Origin: an uncultured Collinsella sp.
Lineage (GTDB): Bacteria > Actinomycetota > Coriobacteriia > Coriobacteriales > Coriobacteriaceae
DNA length: 21,959 nucleotides
Assembly (NCBI GenBank): GCA_900541855.1
Contig: UQLD01000029.1
Coordinates: forward strand, 1-21,959
Direction of reading: 5' to 3'
In this document: one piece after another, positions 1 to 7,604 of the stretch
Layout of the letters: each line of letters opens with the position of its first letter
Numbering within the stretch: position 1 is the stretch's first letter
Notes under the pieces: model-generated
Database searches by the model: none
The model's input: only the letters and a program-made list of their open reading frames with translations
Told to the model about the DNA's origin: nothing
Made by a program: the position numbers and the translations under genes

Positions 1-19
1 AGACTAGCCTCTCTTCATG

Positions 20-52
20 AGCCCCGCAGTCCGCTCCGACTGCGGGGCTTTT
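20..52 (+). terminator. Rho-independent terminator of an off-window upstream gene
   Basis: A perfect 12-bp stem (20-31 with 38-49, ending GGGGCT) encloses a 6-nt loop and runs into TTTT. No gene precedes it in the window, so it should end a plus-strand gene lying to the left. The palindromic repeat family begins directly in its T-tract, as it also does behind the terminator at 5841. Confidence 0.85.
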
Positions 53-176
53 GCTATTTACCTAGTCCCCGATGGGTGGGTAGTCATTGGGGACGTTCTT
101 AAACGACTAGTCAAACAAGAACGTCCTCAATGACTACTAATTTAAATCTGTCCCCAATGACTGCGGAAAGCGCATC
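50..176. repeat. Palindromic interspersed repeat, copy R1
   Basis: This copy shares long blocks with 5871-5976: TTTTGCTATTTACCTAGTCC and the following CCCGATG, then GGGTAGTCATTGGGGACGTT, GACTAGTC, and CTGTCCCCAATGACTGCGG. Within it, 81-100 and 117-136 form a 20-bp stem with a single G-U pair; the 16-nt loop carries the palindrome GACTAGTC. A further CCCCAATGACT arm at about 153-162 could pair alternatively with the left arm. The right edge (160-176, ACTGCGGAAAGCGCATC) recurs exactly at 7605-7621. It looks like a REP- or MITE-like non-coding repeat, and I see no ORF in it. Confidence 0.8.
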
Positions 177-233
177 TCACACCGACGCATTGCTTTCGGG
201 CCCTCTCTCCGTGCTCCCTATAAGTTCAGCTGG

Positions 234-281
234 ACTCCCCGCAACCTGTTCCGCGTTGGCGGAACGAGCGCGACGTGGAGT
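234..281 (+). promoter_or_regulatory. Possible leader stem-loop upstream of the PTS regulator
   Basis: A 7-bp hairpin (248-254 with 259-265, loop GTTG) sits inside a weaker outer pairing of ACTCC (234-238) with GGAGT (277-281). A TATAAG at 219-224 could serve as a -10 box, but I see no good -35. No T-run follows, so this is not a terminator. It could be a leader structure or chance pairing. Confidence 0.25.
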
Positions 282-327
282 GTCATTCTTTACCGCGTTA
301 GACTAGACGCAGGGAAAGGAGGAGGAC

Positions 328-2223
328 ATGGATGCTCGCGTTAAGCAGCTTGTAAATATGATCGAGGACGATCAGCCTGTCGCTGTCGCGGTGCTTGCCA
401 AGCGTCTCGAGGTAAGCGAGCGCGCCGTGAGAAACTATATCCATCGCGCAAACGACAAGCTTGCGGGGGTTGCACGCATCGTTGGCAGCAAAGGGCAATA
501 TCGTATCGATGTTGCACATGCAGATGAGCTTGCTCGCTTGCTAGACGGTGCGGCTCTGGCCCATCCGGGCATTCCTGATACGCGCGACGGCCGTGTGTCC
601 TTCCTTCTTAACGACCTCCTAATGCGGTCCCAGTGGGTGACGATTGAGGAGTATGCGGATTTACTCTACGTTTCGGCGCGGACTCTGTCCAATGACATGC
701 GTCTGGTAGAGCAGAAACTCGCCCAATTTGACTTAACGCTTGAAAAGCGCCCACGCTACGGAATCCGCGTTGCGGGCGGGGAGTCGCAACGGCGCCTGTG
801 CCTGGCCTCGCTGGTGAGGCCCGTGTTGCCCGACACCGACGATGCAAAGCTCGCCGAGCACCTGCGGGCCATCGCCGCATGTGTGGACGATGCCCTGACG
901 GCCTCGCCCGTCACGGTGAGCTCGCTGGCATCCCGCAATCTCATCATGCATCTTTACATCGCTCTTGGCCGCATCGAGCAGGGCTGCTATGTCCCAGCTG
1001 CAGAATCGGACGTTCAAAAACTGGAGGGAACGCGCGAATACGCCGCGGCTTTCCAGATTGCCGCAAACATCAAGGATGCCCTGGGCGTGAGCATGCCCCG
1101 AGAAGAGGTTGCCTTTATCGCAATCCATTTGCTCGGCAGGGGCACGGGCGTGCCCGAGAAGGGCTCTGCCGTTATCTCGGACGAGATGTGGGAGATTGCT
1201 TCCGAGATGGTACGTGCGGTCAACGATGAGTTTAGGTTTGACTTTAGCAGCGATCTTGAACTTCGCATGAACCTTGCTCGGCATATTGGCCCTCTGGGTT
1301 ATCGCCTTGAATATCACATGCATATGGATAACCCCATGCTGCCCGATATCAAGACGAGGTTTCCGTTGGCCTATTCGATGGCGGCCGGCACCTCGCAGGT
1401 ACTCGAGCGTCATTTTGGCAGCCAGCCCTCTGATGAGGAGCTCGGCTACATCGCCATGGCATTTGCCCTGGCCCTCGAGCAGCAAGCCGACCAGCCGCGT
1501 CGCAAACGCATCCTGATCGTGTGCGCCTCGGGAGCGGGAAGCGCCCGTATGCTCGAGCACCAGTACCGCAAGCAGTTTGGTATGTATATCGAGTCGATTG
1601 AGACATGCGACGTCGCCCGCGTGGGAACGCTCGACTTTTCGCACATCGACTACGTGTTCACAACGGTGCCGCTCAACGTCAAGTTGCCTGTGCCCGTCCG
1701 CGAGGTCGATTTCTTCTTGGAGACGAGCGATGTCAACGCTATCCGCAAGGTGCTGAGTGATGACGCTGCGCAATCGGACTCCCTGAGCGCTTTCTTTAGC
1801 CGTGCCCTGTTCTTCAACCGCGTTGAGGCGTCGTCGAAGCAGGCCGTTCTCCGATATCTCTCCGAGCGCGCCGTCGAGAGCGGCCGTGTCGATGCCCAGT
1901 TTGCCCAAGAGGTTGCCGAGCGCGAGAGCGCGAGTGCCACCTCGTTTGGCAATGGGGTGGCCATGCCCCATGGGATGCATCCTTTGAGCGCCGAGGCCTT
2001 TGTTACCGTGGGCCTGCTCGAACATCCCATTCTTTGGGACGAATACGGCCATGAGGTCGATATCGTCTTTATGGTGTCGTTTGCCCGGTCGGGCGGCGAT
2101 GAGGCGCGGATCTTGAGCTCGCTGCTCGCTGAGATCTTTATGGACCGCCAGGGGGTCGAGCGCTTACGCGAGCGCCGGTCCTGGCATGAGCTGATGGCGC
2201 TTGTGCAAGCGCATACGGCTTAA
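328..2223 (+). CDS. PRD-containing transcriptional activator with EIIB and EIIA domains (LicR/ManR type)
   Basis: The 631-residue protein has the full architecture of PTS-controlled activators: a winged helix-turn-helix (about 5-60), a second one (about 90-148), two PRD domains (about 180-285 and 290-390), an EIIB-like domain with Cys399 in the IVCASGAGSA loop, and a C-terminal EIIA domain with His548 in the AMPHG motif. In this family, phosphorylation by PTS proteins at PRD, EIIB and EIIA residues sets activity according to substrate and glucose supply. PRD1 keeps His208 and His267. PRD2 keeps His319, but the usual second histidine is Ala378 (YIAMAF). AAAGGAGG at 315-322 supports the start. 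It lies just upstream of, and in the same direction as, the EIIA-EIIB-EIIC-GH1 genes it probably activates. The 119-bp gap to EIIA leaves room for a separate regulated promoter. Confidence 0.92.
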   Translation: MDARVKQLVNMIEDDQPVAVAVLAKRLEVSERAVRNYIHRANDKLAGVARIVGSKGQYRIDVAHADELARLLDGAALAHPGIPDTRDGRVSFLLNDLLMRSQWVTIEEYADLLYVSARTLSNDMRLVEQKLAQFDLTLEKRPRYGIRVAGGESQRRLCLASLVRPVLPDTDDAKLAEHLRAIAACVDDALTASPVTVSSLASRNLIMHLYIALGRIEQGCYVPAAESDVQKLEGTREYAAAFQIAANIKDALGVSMPREEVAFIAIHLLGRGTGVPEKGSAVISDEMWEIASEMVRAVNDEFRFDFSSDLELRMNLARHIGPLGYRLEYHMHMDNPMLPDIKTRFPLAYSMAAGTSQVLERHFGSQPSDEELGYIAMAFALALEQQADQPRRKRILIVCASGAGSARMLEHQYRKQFGMYIESIETCDVARVGTLDFSHIDYVFTTVPLNVKLPVPVREVDFFLETSDVNAIRKVLSDDAAQSDSLSAFFSRALFFNRVEASSKQAVLRYLSERAVESGRVDAQFAQEVAERESASATSFGNGVAMPHGMHPLSAEAFVTVGLLEHPILWDEYGHEVDIVFMVSFARSGGDEARILSSLLAEIFMDRQGVERLRERRSWHELMALVQAHTA

Positions 2224-2342
2224 GACTTCTTTTGTCGATGACCCTGTCAGTCTACCTGCAATAAACCTCGAGGATTGCGGGCGGGAGATAGGTGTTTCGA
2301 ATATTCAAGTACAAACCAGACATCACGGGAGAGGAGACCGTT

Positions 2343-2669
2343 ATGGACGATCAGGGAACCGAGATGGTTTCGTTTCAGCTGGTCGCTGCAGCGGGAGAGG
2401 CACGCAGCCTTGCCTTCGAAGCCCTTGAAAAGGCAAAGGCGGGGGATTTTGACGCTGCCGCCAAACTCATGAAGCAGTCAAAGGATGCGGGAATCAAGGC
2501 TCACCACATCCAAACGCAGCTGCTTTCGACCGAGGCGGCGGGCGAGCATCTGTCGGTGGATGTGTTGCTGGTCCATGCTCAGGACCACCTCATGTGCTCC
2601 ATGCTTGCTCAGGAGCTCGTGCAGGAGCTGATCTGCCTGTATGAGCGCACTGCAGCCAAGAACGCCTAA
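2343..2669 (+). CDS. PTS lactose/cellobiose family EIIA component
   Basis: A cytoplasmic phosphocarrier of 108 residues, normal for the EIIA-Lac/Chb family. It is a three-helix protein that passes phosphate from HPr to EIIB. The signature HAQDHLM is present, placing the phospho-histidine at His78, with the aspartate Asp81 that binds the trimer metal in family members; ARSLAFEAL and KAHHIQTQLL are also typical. The open frame extends upstream to about 2292, but the ATG at 2343 is preceded by GGAGAGGA with good spacing and starts the family-like domain. It is the first gene of the transport operon, 46 bp before EIIB. No HPr or enzyme I gene is nearby; those are presumably elsewhere in the genome. 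Confidence 0.93.
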   Translation: MDDQGTEMVSFQLVAAAGEARSLAFEALEKAKAGDFDAAAKLMKQSKDAGIKAHHIQTQLLSTEAAGEHLSVDVLLVHAQDHLMCSMLAQELVQELICLYERTAAKNA

Positions 2670-2715
2670 CGGCGTGCGGCGACTATCCAACCAATCAATG
2701 CGAAGGGAATCCCTT

Positions 2716-3009
2716 ATGAAGATCCTTCTTGTTTGCGCAGCTGGCCTGTCTACAAGCATTCTGATGAAGAAACTCGAGAAATACGCGGAGCAAAACGGCA
2801 TCGAGCTCGATATCGATGCGGTGGGTATCGGCGAGTATCAGGAGACCTGTGCCGATTATGACGTGCTGCTCTTGGGGCCGCAGGTGTCCTACCAGCTCAA
2901 CACCGTCAAGCAGGGGAGCGGTAAGCCGACCGCGGTCATCCCCGCACAGGACTACGGCATGGGCAACGCCGCCAACGTGCTGGCACTCGCCCAGTCGCTG
3001 TTGGGCTAG
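2716..3009 (+). CDS. PTS lactose/cellobiose family EIIB component
   Basis: A 97-residue protein, the usual length for a free-standing EIIB of the Lac family. The N-terminal KILLVCAAGLSTSIL carries the phospho-cysteine Cys7 at the end of the first strand, which accepts phosphate from EIIA and gives it to the incoming sugar on EIIC. The start at 2716 follows GAAGGGA with a 7-nt spacer; upstream in-frame codons lack family sequence. Its stop codon lies within the TAGGAGG that serves as ribosome binding site for EIIC, so the two genes are probably translated in step. Confidence 0.93.
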   Translation: MKILLVCAAGLSTSILMKKLEKYAEQNGIELDIDAVGIGEYQETCADYDVLLLGPQVSYQLNTVKQGSGKPTAVIPAQDYGMGNAANVLALAQSLLG

Positions 3010-3018
3010 GAGGCGACC

Positions 3019-4368
3019 ATGGAAAAGTTCATGACCCTGCTTCAGGAAAAACTGACCCCTATTGCCAATTTCTGCGGCACCGAGCGCCACTTTGCCTCCA
3101 TGCAAAAGGGCTTTATGAGCGCGATCAGCTTCATCTTGGTCTCTGCCGTCTTTATGATTATCGCCAACCCGCCGGTCACGGCCGACCTGGTGGCGCAGGG
3201 CGGGTTCTGGTCCGTCTTTGGCCCTTGGCTCGATTTTGCCACGGCCAATAAGCTCACGCTGCTCATCCCGTTCAACATGACGATGGGCATACTGTCGGTG
3301 ATCGTGACGTTCGCAATCGCCTATAACCTGGCGGGCACCTACAAGATGCCCAAGCTTAACGCCGGTATGACCTCGCTGGTGATGTTCCTGATCGCCGCGG
3401 CGCCGTCGTCCTACTACCAGCTTGCTGATGAGTCCGTGCTCCAGGCGGTCCCCTGCACCTATCTGGGTGCGCAGGGCCTGTTTACCGCCATCATCGTTGC
3501 CCTGGTCTCCGTCGAGGTCACGCGCTTCTGCCAGACCAAGGGCATCACCATCAAGATGCCCGATGGCGTGCCGCCGTTTTTGTCCGAAACCTTTGGCGCC
3601 ATCGTGCCTATGCTCGTCAACATCCTCATCTTCTTTGGTGGCAACCTGCTGATCCAGATGATCGATCCCACGCTGTCCATCCCCTCGGTTATCGAGAAGC
3701 TGCTCGCTGCCCCGCTTTCCGTCGCAGTTGACTCTGTGCCCGGCGCACTGCTTATCTGCTTCATGACGCTGCTGTTTTGGTGCTTTGGCGTCCACGGCAA
3801 CATGATCGTGATGCCCATCACCGCCCCGGTCACGCTTGCCGCCTTTGCTGCCAACGCCTCGCTCTACGCTGCTGGGCAGCCGCTTGAGTTCCACCCGGTA
3901 CTCATGTCGATGGTCATCAACCTCATCGGCGGCACGGGCAATACGTTCTCTTTTGTGGCGCTCTGCGCGTTTAAGGCAAAGTCGCAGCAGCTCAAGGCAT
4001 TTGGCAAGGCATCGATCGTGCCGAGCTTCTTCCGTATCTCCGAGCCCGCGATCTTTGGCGCACCCATCATCTTCAACCCGATCCTCATGATTCCGTTTGT
4101 GCTGGGCGGTATGATTTCGGCCCTGCTGTATTGGGGTGCAATCTCACTGGGTCTTGTCTCTAACTTCTACATCTTGGTGAGCGGCACGTTCCCCATCTTC
4201 GTTCAGGGCTTTATCCAGTGCCTCGACCCGCGTATCTGGGTATTTACGATCGTTTTGATCGTGGTCATGGCTGTGGTCTGGTACCCGTTCTTTAAGGTGT
4301 ACGACAACCAGCTCCTGGCGCAGGAGCAGGAGAACGCCGCGGCAGCTTCTGCCAAGGATACTGAGTAG
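3019..4368 (+). CDS. PTS lactose/cellobiose family EIIC permease
   Basis: An integral membrane sugar transporter of 449 residues, typical of CelB/ChbC-type EIIC. The N-terminus (MEKFMTLLQEKLTPIANF) is the amphipathic lead-in of the family, followed by about ten hydrophobic segments and a GVHGN motif near residue 260. Family members with this gene set take up beta-glucosides such as cellobiose and release them phosphorylated in the cytoplasm; the exact sugar cannot be read from the sequence. The ribosome binding site GGAGG overlaps the end of EIIB. The GH1 gene starts 1 nt after the stop codon, implying translational coupling. Confidence 0.93.
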   Translation: MEKFMTLLQEKLTPIANFCGTERHFASMQKGFMSAISFILVSAVFMIIANPPVTADLVAQGGFWSVFGPWLDFATANKLTLLIPFNMTMGILSVIVTFAIAYNLAGTYKMPKLNAGMTSLVMFLIAAAPSSYYQLADESVLQAVPCTYLGAQGLFTAIIVALVSVEVTRFCQTKGITIKMPDGVPPFLSETFGAIVPMLVNILIFFGGNLLIQMIDPTLSIPSVIEKLLAAPLSVAVDSVPGALLICFMTLLFWCFGVHGNMIVMPITAPVTLAAFAANASLYAAGQPLEFHPVLMSMVINLIGGTGNTFSFVALCAFKAKSQQLKAFGKASIVPSFFRISEPAIFGAPIIFNPILMIPFVLGGMISALLYWGAISLGLVSNFYILVSGTFPIFVQGFIQCLDPRIWVFTIVLIVVMAVVWYPFFKVYDNQLLAQEQENAAAASAKDTE

Positions 4369-4369
4369 C

Positions 4370-5824
4370 ATGGGTTACTTTGACAGAACGTCTGCTGCCG
4401 GTATGCCCGAGGGCTTTTTGTGGGGCGGCGCGCTCGCTGCCAACCAGGCCGAAGGGGGCTGGAACGAGGGCGGCCGCGGTATGTCGCACTCCGACCTGAT
4501 TCCACAGGGTCCCGACCGCTGGGATGTGATGTTTGGCAGGCAAAAGCCCGTGGATGATCCGGACAGGCTGTATCCATGCCGTTGGGGCAACGACTTCTTC
4601 CATCATTGGCGCGAGGACGTCGAGCTCTTTGCCGAGATGGGCTTTAAGTGCCTGCGTCTTTCAATTTGTTGGAGCCGTATTTTTCCCACAGGGATGGAGG
4701 CCGAGCCCAACGGTGAGGGCTTGGAGTTTTACCGTCAGGTATTCGAGGCGCTGCGCGAGCACGGAATCGAGCCGCTCGTGACGCTGTCGCACTACGACTA
4801 TCCGTTGGCTCTGGTCGAGCGTTATGGTGGCTGGCAAAGCCGAGAGATGATCGAGCGGTATGCGCACTACGTCGAGACCGTCGGACGTGCGTACCAGGGC
4901 CTCGTGCGTTATTGGCTCACCTTCAACGAGATCAACAGCGTGGCGCTGTCCTATCTCAACGCGGGCGTCACGCTCGAGGATGAGCGTGACCGTGCAGCCG
5001 TGACCGCGGCGTTCTCGCACCATATGTTTATGGCGAGCGCTCGCGCTGTCGAGATCCTGCACAAGATCGATCCCGCAAACAAGGTGGGCTGCATGATCGC
5101 TGCCGGTGCGACCTATCCGTACCGTTGTGCGCCCGAGGACGTATGGCTTGCGTATGAGGAGGACCGCGGCCGCTACTTCTACACTGACGTGATGGCTGCG
5201 GGCGCCTATCCTACTTGGAAGCTGCGTGCGCTCGAGAAAGAGGGTGTTCACGTGCCCTTTGAGCCAGGCGATACGGAGTATCTGGCCGAGCATACCGTCG
5301 ACTTCATCTCGTTCTCGTACTATTGCTCGCGCTTGGTGTGCGCCGATGACCAGGTGATCGCTGAGAAGGCGGAGGGTAACGTGTTCCCGACGCTGCGCAA
5401 TCCGTACCTCAAGGATAAAGAGACTGCTTGGAAATGGCAGATCGATGCGCTGGGTTTGCGCGTGACGCTTGCCGGCTACCACGATCGTTACCATCTTCCG
5501 CTCTTTATCGCTGAGAACGGTGTGGGCGGACTCGATGCGCTGGAAGACGGCAAAGTCCACGATGCGTATCATATTGATTACCTGCGCAGGCATATTCTTG
5601 CGCTACGCGATGCAATTGTCGAGGACGGTGTTGACCTGATGGGATACACGCCGTGGGGCTGTATCGATCTGGTATCGGCCTCGACGGGGCAGATGAAGAA
5701 GCGCTATGGCTTTGTTTATGTCGATGCCGATGATACGGGCAAAGGCACGTTCGATCGCTACCGAAAGGACAGCTTCTGCTGGTATCAAAAGGTCATTGCA
5801 TCAAATGGCGAGGACTTGAGTTAA
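4370..5824 (+). CDS. Glycoside hydrolase family 1, 6-phospho-beta-glucosidase
   Basis: A 484-residue cytoplasmic GH1 enzyme. The acid/base glutamate is Glu187 (LTFNEIN) and the nucleophile is Glu382 (FIAENG). The C-terminal stretch with Ser436, Lys444 and Tyr446 (KKRYGFVYVD) matches the loop that binds the sugar 6-phosphate in the phospho-glycosidase branch, so the substrate is a 6-phospho-beta-glycoside rather than a free one. This fits its place as the last gene of a lactose/cellobiose-type PTS operon. Glucoside and galactoside specificity cannot be separated with certainty, but the overall resemblance is to 6-phospho-beta-glucosidases. The start lies 1 nt after the EIIC stop, and a strong terminator follows. 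Confidence 0.92.
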   Translation: MGYFDRTSAAGMPEGFLWGGALAANQAEGGWNEGGRGMSHSDLIPQGPDRWDVMFGRQKPVDDPDRLYPCRWGNDFFHHWREDVELFAEMGFKCLRLSICWSRIFPTGMEAEPNGEGLEFYRQVFEALREHGIEPLVTLSHYDYPLALVERYGGWQSREMIERYAHYVETVGRAYQGLVRYWLTFNEINSVALSYLNAGVTLEDERDRAAVTAAFSHHMFMASARAVEILHKIDPANKVGCMIAAGATYPYRCAPEDVWLAYEEDRGRYFYTDVMAAGAYPTWKLRALEKEGVHVPFEPGDTEYLAEHTVDFISFSYYCSRLVCADDQVIAEKAEGNVFPTLRNPYLKDKETAWKWQIDALGLRVTLAGYHDRYHLPLFIAENGVGGLDALEDGKVHDAYHIDYLRRHILALRDAIVEDGVDLMGYTPWGCIDLVSASTGQMKKRYGFVYVDADDTGKGTFDRYRKDSFCWYQKVIASNGEDLS

Positions 5825-5840
5825 CCCTTGCAAGCCTGCT

Positions 5841-5874
5841 GCCCCCGCGGCCCGTTTCGGCCGCGGGGGCTTTT
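5841..5874 (+). terminator. Rho-independent terminator of the beta-glucoside PTS operon
   Basis: A perfect 12-bp G+C stem (5841-5852 with 5859-5870) with a 6-nt loop is followed by TTTT, 16 nt after the GH1 stop. The repeat copy R2 begins in its T-tract. Confidence 0.92.
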
Positions 5875-5976
5875 GCTATTTACCTAGTCCCCGATGAGAC
5901 CCTCATTCTGTGGGTAGTCATTGGGGACGTTCATAAAAGACTAGTCATTTAAGTCTGTCCCCAATGACTGCGGAAA
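5871..5976. repeat. Palindromic interspersed repeat, copy R2
   Basis: This is a second copy of the repeat at 50-176, starting at the same place relative to a terminator. The inner palindrome is 5916-5928 paired with 5957-5969 (AGTCATTGGGGAC, 13 bp perfect), with GACTAGTC in the loop. Compared with R1 it has an extra GAGACCCTCATTCT-like insert on the left and lacks about 28 nt on the right. A further TTGGGGACGTTC at 5985-5996 shows that repeat sequence continues up to the insertion sequence. Confidence 0.8.
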
Positions 5977-6028
5977 CCCGGCGCTTGGGGACGTTCCTTT
6001 TAATATGAGCAGGACATTGTCAAGAGGC

Positions 6029-6066
6029 AAAATCGGGCCTGGCCCCAACGATATGGGGTCAGGCCC
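6029..6066 (-). terminator. Terminator at the 3' end of the IS transcript
   Basis: Read on the minus strand, a 12-bp stem with one G-U pair (6066-6055 with 6046-6035) and an 8-nt loop is followed by GATTTT. It lies just inside the IS end, about 255 nt beyond the transposase stop, so it would end a transcript containing the transposase and the downstream non-coding segment. Confidence 0.65.
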
Positions 6067-6322
6067 TCTCCCTATATCAACCCGTCCGCGGCGACCTCGG
6101 CGTGTCTTCCCGACGCTCGTCTTTGCAGTTTAATATCCGCCCGTGGCGATCTCTCGCTGGGCAATCCGTTGCTACGGCTGAGGCTTCTACGTCGAACCGA
6201 CAGTCTGTGCACGCGTGTGGCGCCCTGGGCGCTCGCAGAAAAGGGACCTGAGGTTCGCCTCAACGGCTTCGGATCCAACCGCTTCCGGGGTGATCGGCTT
6301 ATGTGCGGGGGACCGCCCCCCC
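6067..6322 (-). ncRNA. Candidate bridge RNA region of the IS element
   Basis: This 256-nt stretch between the transposase stop and the minus-strand terminator has no convincing gene. Elements of the IS1111 group are known to encode their target- and donor-guiding bridge RNA downstream of the transposase, and this is where it would lie. Visible structure includes a stem at 6139-6162 (GCCC/GGGC outside, GCGA/TCGC inside, with an internal loop), a TGAGG/CCTCA hairpin with a CGAA loop near 6250-6265, and a G+C hairpin right after the stop codon. No guide loops have been matched to the flanks, so the RNA itself is inference from position and structure. Confidence 0.35.
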
Positions 6323-7435
6323 CTACGCCTCCTCGGCCATGAGGCCGACCGCCCACACCCAGCAGGCGAGCTCGCGCGCCGTGGCGACGTTCGCCTTGTT
6401 GTTGTGGACCCCGCGCGCGAGCAGGGTCCCGCGCCTCTCGACCAGCCTCCGCACGCCCTTGGCGGCATGCCTGCGGGCGCCCGGGTCCGGGGCCTGGCCC
6501 CTGGCGGGCTCCTTCGGCCGCGCGGAGCACGTCAGGTAGTGCCACGCGGCCTCGACCAGCGCCTTTCTCAGGTGCTTGTTGCCCGCCTTGGTGATCGCGC
6601 CCCTGCGGTCGCTCTCCCCGCTGGAGTGCTCGGAGGGCGTCAGGCCGACCCACGCGGCGAACGAGCGGGCGTTCCTGAACCTGGAGAACTCGCCGGCCTC
6701 GAACACGAGGTCGGCGGCGGTCGCGGTGTCGACGCCCTTGAGGCAGCGCAGGGAGTCGACCCTCCTCCTCCACCTGGGCTTGCGGGCCTCGGCCTCGACG
6801 AGCCCCTCGAGCCTCGCCTTCTCCTCCGCCGCCCGCCTGACCGCGTCGACGTAGTAGGCGAGCACGTCGTTGTCGGCCCCCTCCGCGAACCTTATCGACT
6901 CGATCCAGGACCAGTGCGCCCGGGTCCAGTTGCCCTTCCTGCGGCCGGTGGGCGTCCTCTCGTCGAAGACGAGCCCGTGCCTGAGCAGGAACTTGGAGAG
7001 CCGCTGCTTCGAGCGCGAGAGGTCGTCCCTCGCGTCCTCGAGCGCCCTGGTCAGGTCGCGGGCGGCCTCGCACTCGTCGTCGGGGACCCACACCTCGACC
7101 ACGTTGCCGACCGACAGCATGCGGGCGAGGAACTCGGCGTCGTTGCGGTCGTTCTTCCTGCGCCTGTCCGCGCTGGGCTTGATCATCTTCGAGACGGCGC
7201 CGACCACGCAGTCGACCCCCAGGCCGGAAAGCCTCTTCTGCAGGTCGAAGCCCGTGACCCCGGACTCGTACACGCACCTGGCCCTGGGGTCCACGGAACG
7301 GACCCACCCCGCGACGGCGCCGGCGTCGTAGCCGAAGGTCGCGGCACGTACCTCCCCGGTCATGACGTCGAGGGAGACGGCCTTTATCGAGCGGGCGTGG
7401 ACGTCGAGGCCGACGAAGGTGGTAGTATCGAGCAT
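6323..7435 (-). CDS. IS110-family DEDD transposase
   Basis: The 370-residue protein is a complete IS110-type recombinase. The N-terminal RuvC-like domain shows the DEDD set as Asp11 (VGLDVH), Glu57 (VYESG), Asp96 and Asp99 (KNDRNDAEFLA). A helical middle section leads to the C-terminal transposase domain (LKGVDTATAADLV, then SSGESDRRG and ITKAGNKHLR), whose serine near 271-272 is the expected nucleophile. The chain ends in the usual NKANVATARELA helix, so there is no truncation. An ATG 15 bp upstream (7450) is in frame, but GGAAGGGG precedes the chosen start with good spacing, and that site would fall inside the longer frame. Members of this family are guided by an RNA encoded in the element's own non-coding ends. 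Confidence 0.93.
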   Translation of the reverse strand: MLDTTTFVGLDVHARSIKAVSLDVMTGEVRAATFGYDAGAVAGWVRSVDPRARCVYESGVTGFDLQKRLSGLGVDCVVGAVSKMIKPSADRRRKNDRNDAEFLARMLSVGNVVEVWVPDDECEAARDLTRALEDARDDLSRSKQRLSKFLLRHGLVFDERTPTGRRKGNWTRAHWSWIESIRFAEGADNDVLAYYVDAVRRAAEEKARLEGLVEAEARKPRWRRRVDSLRCLKGVDTATAADLVFEAGEFSRFRNARSFAAWVGLTPSEHSSGESDRRGAITKAGNKHLRKALVEAAWHYLTCSARPKEPARGQAPDPGARRHAAKGVRRLVERRGTLLARGVHNNKANVATARELACWVWAVGLMAEEA

Positions 7436-7437
7436 GG

Positions 7438-7531
7438 GAGCCCCTTCCATGAATGCGGCGTGGCCGCCACGGTTGGATTAGACACTCACCATTGTCGGCC
7501 TAATCCGCGGTCTTTCATGCAGCAGGGGCTC
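7438..7531 (-). promoter_or_regulatory. Structured leader covering the transposase ribosome binding site
   Basis: Three nested complementary blocks fold the whole upstream region: 7438-7445 with 7524-7531 (8 bp), 7448-7453 with 7514-7519 (CATGAA/TTCATG), and 7475-7481 with 7500-7506 (GGATTAG/CTAATCC); a small CGTGG/CCACG hairpin at 7459-7471 lies inside. The first block contains the AGGGG of the transposase ribosome binding site and ends 2 nt before the ATG. The fold would hide the site in mRNA. It may alternatively be part of a guide RNA made from this end. Confidence 0.55.
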
Positions 7532-7604
7532 TCAATGTTTTTATGTCCTGCTCATATCGTCTCTGCCGGCAGCTTGGAACAGTCCTTAAAGCCCGCATCA
7601 ATCA

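Larger units (their letters stand above)
6003..7557 (-). mobile_element. IS110-superfamily insertion sequence, IS1111-like layout
   Basis: The transposase gene is bracketed by a perfect 15-bp inverted repeat: ATATGAGCAGGACAT at 6003-6017 and its complement at 7543-7557. Subterminal inverted repeats and a long non-coding stretch downstream of the transposase (about 300 nt here, against about 100 nt upstream) are known traits of the IS1111 group within IS110. True ends may lie a few bases outside the repeats, and no target duplication is seen, as expected for this superfamily. Repeat-family sequence abuts both sides. The coding part is much richer in G+C at third codon positions than the neighbours, which suggests recent arrival. 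Confidence 0.8.

Noticed and set aside
733..2052. Long minus-strand open frame (439 codons) opposite the PTS activator
   Set aside because: It lies wholly antisense to a gene with clear domains, has no recognisable motif, and is the usual result of G+C-rich third positions.
6072..7307. Other long frames on both strands across the IS, including 6215-7630 on the plus strand
   Set aside because: They are shadows of the G+C-rich transposase gene, with Arg/Gly/Pro-rich nonsense translations.
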